Source: Schaalia odontolytica
GTDB lineage: Bacteria > Actinomycetota > Actinomycetes > Actinomycetales > Actinomycetaceae
Reading direction: 5' to 3'
Length of the DNA stretch: 64,000 nt
Assembly (NCBI RefSeq): GCF_009730335.1
Contig: NZ_CP046315.1
Span: forward strand, 1,054,001-1,118,000
Shown here: positions 31,373 through 40,698 of the stretch, piece by piece
Numbering within the stretch: position 1 is the first letter of the stretch
Layout: each line of letters begins with the position of its first letter
The notes under the pieces: model-generated
Seen by the model: the letters and a program-made list of their open reading frames with translations, nothing else
What the model was told of the DNA's origin: nothing
Database searches by the model: none
Made by a program: the position numbers and the translations under genes

Positions 31373-32362
31373 ATGAACGTTTGGTATTCACTCTCTGACA
31401 TTCCCGGCAACGAGGCCAGTGTCGTCACCATCGGCAACTTCGATGGCATGCATAACGGACACAAGAAGGTCATCTCCACGTGCATCGAGCGCGCCCATAA
31501 GCTCGGCGTCGACGCCGTGGCCATCACCTTCGACCCGCACCCCATCCAGGTCCACAAGCCGGAGGTAGGTCTCCAGCTCATCTCCCCGCTGCGCGACCGC
31601 CTCGACGCGATGGCCGCTGCCGGCCTGGACGCCACGCTCGTCGCCCACTACGACGCGAGCGTGTACAGCCTCGAAGCCGACGAGTTCGTCTACGAATACC
31701 TGGTGGAGCGCTGCGGTGCTCGCGAAGTCGTCGTCGGCGAAGACTTCCGTTTCGGACGCGGCAACGCGGGCACCATCGACACGCTGCGTGAGCTCGGGCG
31801 CCGCTACGGGTTTAACGTCATCACGGTCACCGACATTGAGGCCCCCGAGGGGCGCCGCTGGTCCTCGTCGTGGGTGCGCGAGCTCCTCGCCGCCGGCGAC
31901 GTGTCTGGTGCCGCCCGCGTCCTCGGCCATCTTCACCGCATCCGCGGCACCGTGTGCCACGGCTTCAAGCGCGGCCGCACCCTCGGCTTCCCGACCGCAA
32001 ACCTGTCCGAGGACGTCGAAGGTGTCATCCCCGCCGACGGCGTCTACGCCGGGTGGGTCGTGCGCGCCGTGCCCGGCACCCAGTCCGCCGAGTTCCTCCC
32101 CGCCGCCATCTCCGTGGGCACCAACCCCCAGTTCAACGGCGTCGAACGCACCGTCGAAGCCCACGTCCTGGGCCGCTCCGACCTCAACCTGTACGGTGAA
32201 CGTATCGCGGTGACCTTCGTGTCGCGCATCCGCCCCATGCTCTCCTTCGACTCCCTCGACGAACTGCTTACCCAGATGGATGACGACCTGCGTCAGACGG
32301 CCTCCGTCCTTGGCATCGGCGTCGCCGGGCGCGTCGATCCGGACTCCGTCACCGCCCGATAG
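31373..32362 (+). CDS. ribF: Bifunctional riboflavin kinase/FMN adenylyltransferase
   Basis: Makes FMN and FAD from riboflavin. The 329-residue product has the N-terminal adenylyltransferase domain (TIGNFDGMHNGHKKVI, an HxGH-like nucleotide site) and the C-terminal flavokinase domain (GRTLGFPTANLSEDVEGVIP). The ATG at 31373 follows AGAAAGAG, ten bases after truB. The order truB-ribF-rpsO is usual. Confidence 0.95.
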   Translation: MNVWYSLSDIPGNEASVVTIGNFDGMHNGHKKVISTCIERAHKLGVDAVAITFDPHPIQVHKPEVGLQLISPLRDRLDAMAAAGLDATLVAHYDASVYSLEADEFVYEYLVERCGAREVVVGEDFRFGRGNAGTIDTLRELGRRYGFNVITVTDIEAPEGRRWSSSWVRELLAAGDVSGAARVLGHLHRIRGTVCHGFKRGRTLGFPTANLSEDVEGVIPADGVYAGWVVRAVPGTQSAEFLPAAISVGTNPQFNGVERTVEAHVLGRSDLNLYGERIAVTFVSRIRPMLSFDSLDELLTQMDDDLRQTASVLGIGVAGRVDPDSVTAR

Positions 32363-32510
32363 GGCACCCTCCTCTTCGCCTGGCCCCGCGCTTCAGGGGG
32401 CGCACATCCAGCCCGAGGCCGGGGAGCGCAGGTTGGGGGAGGAGAAAAGTCCTTGTGAGAAGGCAGAATCGTTAGCTTGGTCGCTCATTGTGGGGATAAC
32501 GCCGGTGGCG

Positions 32511-32573
32511 TGCTACTGTAGAAAGGCCGTACACCGGCCGCGGACTGTCAGCACCCGGGAAAAGCCCGGATGC
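32511..32573 (+). promoter_or_regulatory. rpsO promoter and structured leader
   Basis: TGCTACTGT (32511-32519) is an extended -10 element. Downstream, two short hairpins are visible: GGCCG-CGGCC (32525-32539) and GCA-CCGGG with CCCGG-TGC (32551-32573), the second about 30 bases before the start. Ribosomal protein S15 often represses its own mRNA through such leaders, so this may be an autoregulatory element. Bases 32363-32510 hold no gene. Confidence 0.4.
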
Positions 32574-32602
32574 CCCGCGCAACGAACACAAAGGAGAAGC
32601 CT

Positions 32603-32872
32603 GTGCCGCTGAGCAAGGACGTCAAGGACCAGATCATCGCCGAGTACGCGACCCACGAGGGCGACACCGGTTCCCCCGAGGTGCAGATCGCGCTGCTGAC
32701 GCGCCGCATCAAGGATCTGACCGAGCACTTCAAGACCCACACGCACGACCACCACTCCCGTCGTGGCCTGCTGCTGCTGGTCGGCCGTCGTCGCCGCCTG
32801 CTGGGTTACCTGGCTGACATCGACATCGAGCGTTACCGCTCGCTCATCGAGCGTCTCGGCCTGCGCCGCTGA
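32603..32872 (+). CDS. rpsO: 30S ribosomal protein S15
   Basis: Binds the 16S central domain. The 89-residue protein has the four-helix S15 signature ([19 protein letters not shown], then [20 protein letters not shown]). The GTG at 32603 has AAAGGAG at good spacing. A longer frame opens 11 codons upstream but lacks homology. Confidence 0.97.
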   Translation: MPLSKDVKDQIIAEYATHEGDTGSPEVQIALLTRRIKDLTEHFKTHTHDHHSRRGLLLLVGRRRRLLGYLADIDIERYRSLIERLGLRR

Positions 32873-32878
32873 TTTTGG

Positions 32879-32919
32879 GCCGGCCCGCCTCCCGTAGCGG
32901 AGACGGGCCGGTTTTCACA
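32879..32919 (+). terminator. Terminator after rpsO
   Basis: GCCGGCCCG and CGGGCCGG enclose an inner CTCCG/CGGAG-type stem and are followed by TTTTC. Confidence 0.85.
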
Positions 32920-33056
32920 CGCCCGCCTCGGGCAAACCGTTAATTCTCGCGCGAAAGCCGCCGGTTTTCGACAGTGGCCTACGGAGCGTTTATCCGTGGG
33001 CTTCGATCGAAGGCCGAAGTGGAGCGCGACACCAACAAACCAAGGAGAAACGCCCC

Positions 33057-35402
33057 ATGATGGAAGGCTCCGACATCATCGCCGCAGAGGCGATTATCGA
33101 TAACGGCCGTTTCGGTAAGCGCACCGTGCGCTTCGAAACCGGCCGTCTCGCCAAGCAGGCCGCAGGCTCCGCCCTGGCCTACCTGGACGATTCCACCACC
33201 GTTCTGTCCGCCACCACGGTGGGCAAGAACCCCAAGGACCAGTTCGACTTCTTCCCGCTGACTGTCGACGTTGAAGAGCGTCAGTACGCCGCGGGTCGCA
33301 TCCCCGGTTCCTTCTTCCGCCGCGAAGGCCGCGCGGGCACCGAGGCCATCCTGGCTGCCCGCCTCATCGACCGCCCGCTGCGCCCCGGCTTCGTCAAGGG
33401 CCTGCGCAACGAGGTCCAGGTCGTCGAGACTGTCCTGACGATCGATCCGGACGACGCCTACGACGTTTTGGCGATCAATGCCGCGTCCATGTCCACCCAG
33501 ATCGCAGGCCTGCCCTTCACCGGCCCGATCGGCGGCACCCGCCTGGCGCTCATCGACGACCAGTGGGTCGCGTTCCCGCGCTGGAGTGAGCTCGAGCGTT
33601 CCGTGTTCAACATCGTTGTCGCGGGCCGCATCGTCACCAAGGAAGACGGCTCCGAAGACGTCGCGATCATGATGGTTGAGGCCGGTGGCGGCAAGAACCA
33701 GTGGGAGCTCATTCAGGCTGGCGCCACTGCCCCCACCGAAGACGTCGTGGCCGACGGCCTTGAGGCCGCCAAGCCGTTCATCAAGGTCCTGTGCGAGGCC
33801 CAGCTCAAGGTGGCCGAGAAGGCTTCCAAGGAGACCGTTGAGTTCCCGCTGTTCCTGGACTACACCGACGAAGAGTACGCGGCGGTCGAGGATTACGCGG
33901 CCGAGAAGGTCGCCCAGGCCCTGCTGACCGAGGGTAAGCTCGCCCGCGACGAGGCTGTTGACGCCGTCAAGGAAGAGATGCTCGAGGCCCTGGCCGAGCG
34001 CTTCCCCGAGTCGGAGAAGGCCCTCAAGGCTGCGTTCCGTTCGCTCGAGAAGGCTACGATCCGTAACCGCACCCTACGCGAAGAGATCCGCATGGACGGC
34101 CGTACTCCGCGCCAGATCCGTTCCCTCTCTGCCGAGGTCGAGGTCCTGCCCCGCGTGCACGGCTCCGCCCTGTTCCAGCGTGGCGAGACCCAGATCCTGG
34201 GCATCACCACTCTGGCCATGCTGCGCATGGAGCAGCAGATCGACAACCTGTCGCCCGTCAACGCCAAGCGTTACATGCACCAGTACAACTTCGCTCCGTT
34301 CTCCACGGGCGAGGTTGGCCGCGTCGGCTCCCCGAAGCGCCGCGAGATCGGTCACGGCGACCTGGCTGAGCGTGCCCTGGTTCCCGTCCTGCCCTCGCGT
34401 GAGGAGTTCCCCTACGCGATCCGTCAGGTCTCCGAGACCATGGGCTCCAACGGCTCCTCGTCGATGGGCTCGGTCTGTGCCTCGACCCTGTCCCTCCTCC
34501 AGGCCGGCGTGCCGCTGCGCGCCCCCGTCGCGGGCATCGCGATGGGCCTCATGACCGGTGAGGTCGATGGCCAGTTCAAGGCCGTCACCCTGACCGACAT
34601 CCTGGGTGCCGAGGATGGCTTCGGCGACATGGACTTCAAGGTTGCCGGTACCCGCGACTTCATCACGGCCCTGCAGCTGGACACTAAGCTCGACGGCATC
34701 GACTCCCAGGTCCTGCGCGCCGCGCTGGCTCAGGCCCGCGACGCTCGCCTGGCGATCCTCGACCTGATCAACCAGGCGATTGACGGCCCGGATGAGATGA
34801 GCCCGAACGCTCCTCGCATCATCACGGTCAAGGTCCCCGTCGACAAGATCGGCGAGGTCATTGGCCCTAAGGGCAAGATGATTAACCAGATCCAGGACGA
34901 GACCGGCGCTGACGTCACCATCGAGGACGACGGCACCGTCTACATCGCCTCCTCCGACGGCGCCTCCGCAGATGCCGCCCGAACGATGGTCAACCAGATC
35001 GCGAACCCGCAGATGCCCGAGGTCGGCGAGCGCTTCGTCGGCACGGTCGTCAAGACCACGTCCTTCGGTGCCTTCGTGTCGCTGACCCCCGGTAAGGACG
35101 GTCTGCTGCACATCTCGCAGGTCCGTCGCCTCGTGGGCGGCAAGCGCATCGACTCCGTGGACGACGTCCTGCAGGTCGGCCAGCAGGTCGAGGTAGAGAT
35201 CGCTGAGATCGGTGACCGCGGCAAGCTGAGCCTGCACGCCGTCATCGACGGCGAGGCCGGAGAGCTCGAGGCCGCCGAGGGCGAGCAGACCGAGCAGCGT
35301 CGTGAGCGCCGCGATCGCTCTGAGCGTCGCGAGCGTCGCCCCCGTACCCGCACCCGTCGTCGCCGTGACGACGAGCGCGAGGACGGCGCTTCCGAGGAGT
35401 GA
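33057..35402 (+). CDS. pnp: Polyribonucleotide nucleotidyltransferase (PNPase)
   Basis: 3'-5' phosphorolytic exoribonuclease. The 781 residues contain two RNase PH domains (the second with [18 protein letters not shown]), the KH domain ([19 protein letters not shown]) and the S1 domain ([20 protein letters not shown]). A highly charged Arg/Glu tail ([14 protein letters not shown]) is likely to add RNA affinity or bind partners. AAGGAG precedes the ATG at 33057; a second ATG follows directly. Confidence 0.97.
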   Translation: MMEGSDIIAAEAIIDNGRFGKRTVRFETGRLAKQAAGSALAYLDDSTTVLSATTVGKNPKDQFDFFPLTVDVEERQYAAGRIPGSFFRREGRAGTEAILAARLIDRPLRPGFVKGLRNEVQVVETVLTIDPDDAYDVLAINAASMSTQIAGLPFTGPIGGTRLALIDDQWVAFPRWSELERSVFNIVVAGRIVTKEDGSEDVAIMMVEAGGGKNQWELIQAGATAPTEDVVADGLEAAKPFIKVLCEAQLKVAEKASKETVEFPLFLDYTDEEYAAVEDYAAEKVAQALLTEGKLARDEAVDAVKEEMLEALAERFPESEKALKAAFRSLEKATIRNRTLREEIRMDGRTPRQIRSLSAEVEVLPRVHGSALFQRGETQILGITTLAMLRMEQQIDNLSPVNAKRYMHQYNFAPFSTGEVGRVGSPKRREIGHGDLAERALVPVLPSREEFPYAIRQVSETMGSNGSSSMGSVCASTLSLLQAGVPLRAPVAGIAMGLMTGEVDGQFKAVTLTDILGAEDGFGDMDFKVAGTRDFITALQLDTKLDGIDSQVLRAALAQARDARLAILDLINQAIDGPDEMSPNAPRIITVKVPVDKIGEVIGPKGKMINQIQDETGADVTIEDDGTVYIASSDGASADAARTMVNQIANPQMPEVGERFVGTVVKTTSFGAFVSLTPGKDGLLHISQVRRLVGGKRIDSVDDVLQVGQQVEVEIAEIGDRGKLSLHAVIDGEAGELEAAEGEQTEQRRERRDRSERRERRPRTRTRRRRDDEREDGASEE

Positions 35403-35426
35403 GTAGCTCCCGCTAGCTACATCGGA

Positions 35427-35474
35427 CCGGTGGCCGGGACGGAGCGTGTGCTCCGCCCGGCCACCGGCCTTTTT
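35427..35474 (+). terminator. Terminator after pnp
   Basis: CCGGTGGCCGGG and CCCGGCCACCGG form a perfect 12-bp outer stem with an inner CGGAGC/GCTCCG hairpin, followed by CCTTTTT. Confidence 0.92.
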
Positions 35475-35535
35475 ACGGCTACACTGTGAACGTTTCGTGC
35501 CAACCCCCGGACTGTGGGGACGCAAGAGGAGAAGT

Positions 35536-36840
35536 ATGACGCCCAAGCCGCTGCCGCTCGACGAGGCTCGCCTGTCCATTGAGGATGGCGACACCTGCAT
35601 TGATCGCACGATCCTGGGAGCCGGGACGCGCGTCCTGACCCAGGAGATTCCCGCGACGAAGAGCGCGGGCGTGTCCCTGTGGGTGCCCGTCGGCTCACGC
35701 GACGAGGGACCACGCACGGCCGGGTCGACCCACTTCCTTGAGCACCTCCTCTTCAAGGGCACGAACAAGCGCTCCGCCCTCGACATCGCCGTCGCCTTCG
35801 ACAGCGTGGGCGGCGAGTCGAACGCTGAGACTGCGCGCGAGCACACCGCCTATTGGGCACGCGTGCGCGACGCGGACCTCGACATGGCGATCGAGACGCT
35901 GACCGACATGGTCACCGACTCGCGCCTCGACGAGGAAGATTTCTCGCTGGAGCGCGGCGTCATCCTCGACGAGCTGGCAATGGGGGAGGATTCGCCCACG
36001 GACACGGTCCACGACACCTTCCAGCTGGCCGTCCACGGCGACCGCCCGATCGGACGCCCCGTCGGTGGCACCGCCCAGGCCATCCGTGAGGTCGAGCGCG
36101 CGGACGTCTGGGAGCACTACCAGGCCCACTACTGCCCCTCATCCCTCATCGTTGCAGCCGCCGGCAACGTCGACCACGAATCAGTGTGCGAGCGCGTGCA
36201 GGCCGCCCTGGAGGGATCGCCCTGGGACGCGGGCAGCGCGGCCTCGCCCTGGCCTCGTCGATCCACGACCGTGACACCGATTGCCGACCACGATAAGGAC
36301 ATCACCCGCCGACGCGACGTGACCCAGGCGCACGTCATCATCGGCTGCGAGGGCCTGTCGGCCACGGACCCCGCGGGCCCGACTATGAGTGTCCTGCTGT
36401 CGGTCCTGGGTGGCTCCATGTCGTCGCGCCTCTTCCAGGAGGTGCGCGAAAAGCGCGGCCTGGCCTACACGACCTACGCCTTCGACGTCGCCTACTCCGA
36501 TACCGGAACCTTCGGCATGTACGCGGGCTGCAGCCCCGACAAGGTCGGTGAGGTTGAGGCCATCATGCGTGCTCAGCTGGAAGACCTCGCCGCGGACGGC
36601 CCGACTGAGGAAGAGATGACGCGCGTGCGCGGACAGGTGCGCGGAGGTGTCGTCCTGGGCCTTGAAGACAACTGGTCGCGCATGATGCGACTGGGCCGCT
36701 CGGAGATCATTGGACGTTACCGTCCCATCGACGAGTCCCTCGCCGAGTTCGACGCGGTGCAGGCGGGCGACGTGCGCGCGCTGGCGGCGTCCCTCATCGC
36801 GAAGCTGGATTGCCGGGCCCTCGTCCTGCCTGCGCAGTAA
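35536..36840 (+). CDS. M16-family zinc metallopeptidase (mitochondrial processing peptidase-like)
   Basis: Predicted zinc protease of 434 residues. It carries the inverted zinc motif HFLEH at residues 66-70 and the downstream Glu of NAETAREHTAYW, so it is the catalytically competent type. The C-terminal half is the usual non-catalytic M16 domain (LLSVLGGSMSSRLFQEVREK). GAGGAGAAGT precedes the ATG at 35536. It follows pnp, the usual position in actinobacteria. No signal peptide is seen. Confidence 0.92.
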   Translation: MTPKPLPLDEARLSIEDGDTCIDRTILGAGTRVLTQEIPATKSAGVSLWVPVGSRDEGPRTAGSTHFLEHLLFKGTNKRSALDIAVAFDSVGGESNAETAREHTAYWARVRDADLDMAIETLTDMVTDSRLDEEDFSLERGVILDELAMGEDSPTDTVHDTFQLAVHGDRPIGRPVGGTAQAIREVERADVWEHYQAHYCPSSLIVAAAGNVDHESVCERVQAALEGSPWDAGSAASPWPRRSTTVTPIADHDKDITRRRDVTQAHVIIGCEGLSATDPAGPTMSVLLSVLGGSMSSRLFQEVREKRGLAYTTYAFDVAYSDTGTFGMYAGCSPDKVGEVEAIMRAQLEDLAADGPTEEEMTRVRGQVRGGVVLGLEDNWSRMMRLGRSEIIGRYRPIDESLAEFDAVQAGDVRALAASLIAKLDCRALVLPAQ

Positions 36841-36939
36841 GAAACGGGGGAGTGAGATACCCCCTGTCCATCCGCGCTCCTCGCGCCGCCCGTGGGAATA
36901 CCCTGAAGACAGCCACATAACCGTAAGAAGGAGAGCGCA

Positions 36940-37680
36940 ATGATTCGCGTTGCAGTGACAGGAGCCAAGGGCCGCATGGGCTCGACCGTCGTTCAGGCGG
37001 TCACGGACGCCCCGGACATGGAGGTCGTTGCCCTCTTCGATGCGGGCGACGAGATCACGCCGCAGAGCGTGAATGGTGCGCAGGTTGCCGTCGACTTCTC
37101 GATCCCTAGCGTCACCGAGTCCAACGTGCACGCGCTCCTCGACGCGGGCGTGGACGTCGTCGTGGGCACGACCGGCTGGACGGAAGAGTCCTACGCGCGC
37201 GTGCGCGAGCATGCCGAGGCCTCTGGGCGCGCCGTCCTGATTGCCCCGAACTTCGCGATGGGCGCGGTGCTCGCCATGAAGTTCGCCGCCTTGGCCGCCC
37301 CCTACTTCGAGTCCGCTGAGGTCATCGAGATGCATCACCCCGCCAAGGTGGATGCTCCCTCCGGCACCGCCGTGGCGACCGCGCGCGGCATCGCGAAGGC
37401 GCGCGCCGAGGCCGGCCTGGGCGAGATGCCCGACGCGACCGAAACTGACGAGCTCGGCAGCCGCGGCGGCCGCGTGGATGGTATCCCCGTCCACGCCGTG
37501 CGCCTGCGCGGCCTGACCGCCTCGGAGGAGATCCTCCTGGGCAACGTGGGCGAGCAGCTGGTCATCCGCACCGATTCCTTCGACCGCGTGTCCTTCATGC
37601 CCGGTGTCCTGCTGGGCGTGCGCCGCGTGATCGGCCGTACGGGCCTGACGATCGGCCTCGACCAGGTGATGGGCCTGTGA
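36940..37680 (+). CDS. dapB: 4-hydroxy-tetrahydrodipicolinate reductase
   Basis: Second step of the diaminopimelate branch of lysine synthesis. The 246-residue product opens IRVAVTGAKGRMGSTVVQAV (NAD(P) site) and has the catalytic EMHHPAKVDAPSGTA. GAAGGAGAGCGCA precedes the ATG. It overlaps the next gene by GTGA. dapA lies two genes on and dapF 20 kb on. Confidence 0.96.
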   Translation: MIRVAVTGAKGRMGSTVVQAVTDAPDMEVVALFDAGDEITPQSVNGAQVAVDFSIPSVTESNVHALLDAGVDVVVGTTGWTEESYARVREHAEASGRAVLIAPNFAMGAVLAMKFAALAAPYFESAEVIEMHHPAKVDAPSGTAVATARGIAKARAEAGLGEMPDATETDELGSRGGRVDGIPVHAVRLRGLTASEEILLGNVGEQLVIRTDSFDRVSFMPGVLLGVRRVIGRTGLTIGLDQVMGL

Positions 37681-38219
37681 GCCAGAGCGTGGGACCGGAC
37701 CGCTCCGTGCGCCCCGCCCAGAGCGGTGACGCGCGCGTGATCGCTCGCCTGCAGTACGAGGCCTGGCGCTCCCTCATGGGGCAGAACGCCCTCGACGCTC
37801 AGGGCATCACCGAGGAGGCGCTCGCTGCCCAGTGGGAGGCGACGCTGGCCTCTCCGCGGCCGGGCGGCACCGCCCTCCTCGTCGCCCTCCACGGCAATAC
37901 GATCGTGGGTTTCGCGCTCGCCGGTCCCGACGAGGCCGGGGTGTCCTCGGCCCCCGACGCTGAGTCGGGTGAGGCGGCGGTGGCTGCGACGCAGGTGTAT
38001 GAGCTGACGGTGGATAAGAACTTCCGCCGCTCGGGGCATGCGTCGCGCCTGCTGTCGGCGGTTGCGGACCTGACGAGCGGCCAGCTGCGCGCGTGGGTTG
38101 GTGTGGATGATGAGGAGCGCCAGCGTTTTTTCACGTCGGCGGGTTTTGCGCCCTCGGGCGCGGTGCGAGTGCTGGGCGATGGCCCCACGCAGCACATGTG
38201 GTGGGCGGAGCGCGACTAA
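37677..38219 (+). CDS. GNAT-family N-acetyltransferase
   Basis: A 180-residue acetyltransferase with the acetyl-CoA signature in VYELTVDKNFRRSGHASRLL (R-x-x-G-x-A). A hydrophobic core strand (ALLVALHGNTIVGFALAG) precedes it. The GTG start overlaps the dapB stop by four bases, so it is translated with dapB. Substrate unknown; position between dapB and dapA does not by itself imply a role in lysine synthesis. Confidence 0.85.
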   Translation: MSQSVGPDRSVRPAQSGDARVIARLQYEAWRSLMGQNALDAQGITEEALAAQWEATLASPRPGGTALLVALHGNTIVGFALAGPDEAGVSSAPDAESGEAAVAATQVYELTVDKNFRRSGHASRLLSAVADLTSGQLRAWVGVDDEERQRFFTSAGFAPSGAVRVLGDGPTQHMWWAERD

Positions 38220-38310
38220 GGGCCCACGGCGCGAGCGACGCCACGCGAGTGCGTGCGTGGTGCTCCGTCCATGTCGGGGACGGTGTGCGCCCATTGCACG
38301 GGGCCGTGCG

Positions 38311-38324
38311 TATCATGGAGCGCA
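38311..38324 (+). promoter_or_regulatory. -10 element of a probable leaderless dapA transcript
   Basis: TATCAT (38311-38316) ends seven bases before the A of the dapA ATG at 38324. No SD fits that ATG. The spacing matches transcription starting at the start codon itself. Confidence 0.45.
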
Positions 38325-39220
38325 TGAGTAACATTCCTGCCCGCCGCTTCGGTTCCCTCGCGGCCGCCATGGTCACGCCGATGACCGACACAGGTGAGAT
38401 TGATTTGCCCTCCGCGCAGCGCCTGGCGATCAAGCTGGTCGACGAAGGGTGCGACACGATTCTGTTGTCCGGCACGACGGGCGAGTCGCCGACGACTCAC
38501 CAGCCGGAGAAGAACGACCTGACGGAAGCCGTCCGTGAGGCCGTGGGGGATCGAGCGTTCATCCTGTGCGGCGCGTGTTCGAACGACACCGCCCACGCGG
38601 TGCGCATCGGTGAGGGCGCCCAGGAGCACGGTGCCGACGGCATCTTGATCGTCTCCCCGTACTACAACCGCCCGTCCCAGGAGGGCCTGCGCGCGCACGT
38701 GCGCGCCGTGACGGATGCGACCGACCTGCCCGTCATGCTCTACGATATTCCGGGGCGCACGGGCATTGCGTTCTCTGACGCGACCCTTGACATCCTTGCC
38801 CAGCACCCGCGGATCCTGGGCGTCAAGGACGCGACGGGTGATGTGGAGACAGGCGTGGAACGCATGCACCGCACGGGCCTGGAGTACTACTCGGGCGACG
38901 ACGGCCTGAACTTCGCGTGGATGACGGGCGGCGCCTCGGGCTTCATTTCCGTGGTCGCACACGTGGCCTCGGCCCAGTATCGCTGCATGATTGAGTTGCT
39001 TGACAGCGACCAGGTGTGGGAGGCTCGCGAGCTGTCTTATTCACTGCGTCCCCTCGTGCACGCCATCATGGGTGGCGGACAGGGAGCGGTCATGGCGAAG
39101 TACGCCCTGTGGCTCCAGGGCGTTATCGACAGCCCGGCCGTGCGCCTGCCGATGGTGGGCATCAGTGACGATGAGGTGTCGGCCCTGCGTCGCGCCCTGT
39201 GCACCGCTGGTCTGCTCTGA
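38324..39220 (+). CDS. dapA: 4-hydroxy-tetrahydrodipicolinate synthase
   Basis: Condenses pyruvate with aspartate semialdehyde, the entry step to diaminopimelate and lysine. The 298-residue TIM-barrel protein has GTTGESPTTHQPEK, the tyrosine segment PYYNRPSQEGL (Tyr113/Tyr114) and the Schiff-base Lys at 168 (ILGVKDATGD). The ATG at 38324 is chosen. An ATG nine bases upstream is also in frame but lies within the -10-like TATCAT. Confidence 0.95.
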   Translation: MSNIPARRFGSLAAAMVTPMTDTGEIDLPSAQRLAIKLVDEGCDTILLSGTTGESPTTHQPEKNDLTEAVREAVGDRAFILCGACSNDTAHAVRIGEGAQEHGADGILIVSPYYNRPSQEGLRAHVRAVTDATDLPVMLYDIPGRTGIAFSDATLDILAQHPRILGVKDATGDVETGVERMHRTGLEYYSGDDGLNFAWMTGGASGFISVVAHVASAQYRCMIELLDSDQVWEARELSYSLRPLVHAIMGGGQGAVMAKYALWLQGVIDSPAVRLPMVGISDDEVSALRRALCTAGLL

Positions 39221-39305
39221 CATACATTTTGCCCCCGTCGAGACCCAGCCGGGGTGAGCTGTATGTTCGGGGCTGAACGGGGCGCCGTGGTGGCATCATC
39301 GATCG

Positions 39306-39343
39306 TTGACGAGCGCTAATAGTTAGGCTTAATATACTTAGGC
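39306..39343 (+). promoter_or_regulatory. Promoter of the DUF4418 operon with repeated TTAGGC half-sites
   Basis: TTGACG (39306-39311) and TAATAT (39330-39335, spacer 18) or TATACT (39333-39338) form the core promoter. TTAGGC occurs twice, at 39323-39328 and 39338-39343, exactly 15 bases apart and overlapping the -10. TTAGG is the half-site word of actinobacterial iron-box (DtxR/IdeR) operators, but the arrangement here is direct, not palindromic. The region 39221-39305 contains no gene. Confidence 0.45.
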
Positions 39344-39386
39344 AAAGCTCATCAACGCTGATCGTTGTCTTCAAGGAGTGGATACC

Positions 39387-39803
39387 GTGGCAAAGAAGGA
39401 CGTCATCATTCCCCTGGTCCCCGCCGCTCTCAGCGCCCTGCTGCTCGCCGGAGGTGTGACCGTCTTTTCGGCGTGCGAGCAACGGGCCGACGGCTCGTGG
39501 ATGCACTGCCACCAGTGCCAGAACATGGTGGCTGGCAGCGCCGTCGGCCTCATCGCACTGTACGGCGCCTCCTCCCTCGTCAAGAACAAGCCCGCGCGCC
39601 TGGCCCTGCTCGCGCTCGCGGTCATCGCCAGCGTCGTAGTGTTCTTCATTCCCGGCGGGATCTGCCCGCTGTGCGCGATGAAGACGATGCGCTGCCACAC
39701 CGTCTTCCAGCCCTTCGTGCGCATCATGAGCGTCCTGGTTGCCGGCAGCGGCATCGGGGCGCTGGTCGCGTCATGGAAGAAGGACGCGAAGCCCTCCGCC
39801 TGA
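39387..39803 (+). CDS. DUF4418 membrane protein with CxxC motifs
   Basis: Four-helix membrane protein of 138 residues. Cysteines lie in pairs outside the helices: Cys30 after the first helix (FSACEQ), HCHQC at 40-44, and CPLC at 93-96 followed by Cys103. This pattern suggests metal binding or thiol redox chemistry at the membrane surface. The GTG at 39387 has AAGGAG eight bases upstream. It leads a five-gene operon with a DUF6273 protein, two FtsX-like permeases and an ATPase. DUF4418 has no established function that I know of. Confidence 0.8.
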   Translation: MAKKDVIIPLVPAALSALLLAGGVTVFSACEQRADGSWMHCHQCQNMVAGSAVGLIALYGASSLVKNKPARLALLALAVIASVVVFFIPGGICPLCAMKTMRCHTVFQPFVRIMSVLVAGSGIGALVASWKKDAKPSA

Positions 39804-39834
39804 CGTATTGCCCCGGATGGGAGACAATGGCGGC

Positions 39835-40698
39835 GTGAGGGCCCAAGGACGTTCGACAACCGTGCGCATCGGCGCGGTTCTCCTCGCGCTATCCCTCGTC
39901 GCCGTTCTCGCGATCGTCGTGCGCAACGCAGTGCGCTATCGCGAGGCCGTCGCCCTGGACGAGGCCGGGGACGCTCAGGGGGCGTACGTGCTCTTCCATG
40001 CGCTCGGCGGGTACAGCGACGCGGCGCAGCGCGCGCAGGCCCTCGTCGAAGCCGATCCCGCGCTGCCGTACCGCTCGGTATCCAAGGGCGACACCGTGTC
40101 CTTCGGCTCCTACGAGCAGGACGGAAATACGAGCAACGGTCCAGAGTCGATCACGTGGATTGTCCTCGACAAAATCGACGGCCAACTCCTGCTCCTGAGC
40201 GCAGACGTTCTCGAGGCGCGCCAGTACCACCACGTGCCCTTCGAGGAGGTCACGTGGGAGAACTCTGACCTGCGCGCGTGGATGAACGGCGACTTCTACG
40301 ACGGCGCGTTCACCCCCGCTCAGCGCGGGCTCATCGAGACGGTGCACAACGAGAACGCGGATCAGTCGATCACCGGTGCGAGCGGCGGAGCTGCGACCGA
40401 CGACCGGGTTTTTGCGCTCAGTGAGACCGAGAGCGTTATCTACCTGAACACGCCCGCCGCGCGCAGTGACATCGGAGCGGCGCCCGCCAGCGTTCACGCG
40501 GCCGCCGGACCCCTGAGCGTCTCCGAGGACGGCACGGCAGACTGGTGGCTGCGCTCTCCCGGAACATACGGTTTCGCGACGCAATTCGTCGACGCGACGG
40601 GCGTGCCCTCGCTCAGCGGAGCGAACGTCGACCTGCAGTACGGGGTGCGTCCCGCGCTGTGGATCAACGTCGAAGGCGTCGGTGAGGGGAGCCGATGA
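39835..40698 (+). CDS. Membrane-anchored DUF6273-domain protein
   Basis: Single-pass protein of 287 residues. It has an N-terminal helix (IGAVLLALSLVAVLAIVV), a short helical region, then a DUF6273-like domain of the formylglycine-generating-enzyme/C-type-lectin type. That domain contains ITWIVLDKIDGQLLLLS, NSDLRAWMNGDFYD, DWWLRSPGTYG and VRPALWI. The domain would lie outside the membrane. The GTG at 39835 has GGGAG upstream, and GACAAT ends eight bases before it. It overlaps the following permease gene by ATGA, so it is probably part of that ABC system, perhaps as a ligand-binding or partner domain. Confidence 0.75.
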   Translation: MRAQGRSTTVRIGAVLLALSLVAVLAIVVRNAVRYREAVALDEAGDAQGAYVLFHALGGYSDAAQRAQALVEADPALPYRSVSKGDTVSFGSYEQDGNTSNGPESITWIVLDKIDGQLLLLSADVLEARQYHHVPFEEVTWENSDLRAWMNGDFYDGAFTPAQRGLIETVHNENADQSITGASGGAATDDRVFALSETESVIYLNTPAARSDIGAAPASVHAAAGPLSVSEDGTADWWLRSPGTYGFATQFVDATGVPSLSGANVDLQYGVRPALWINVEGVGEGSR

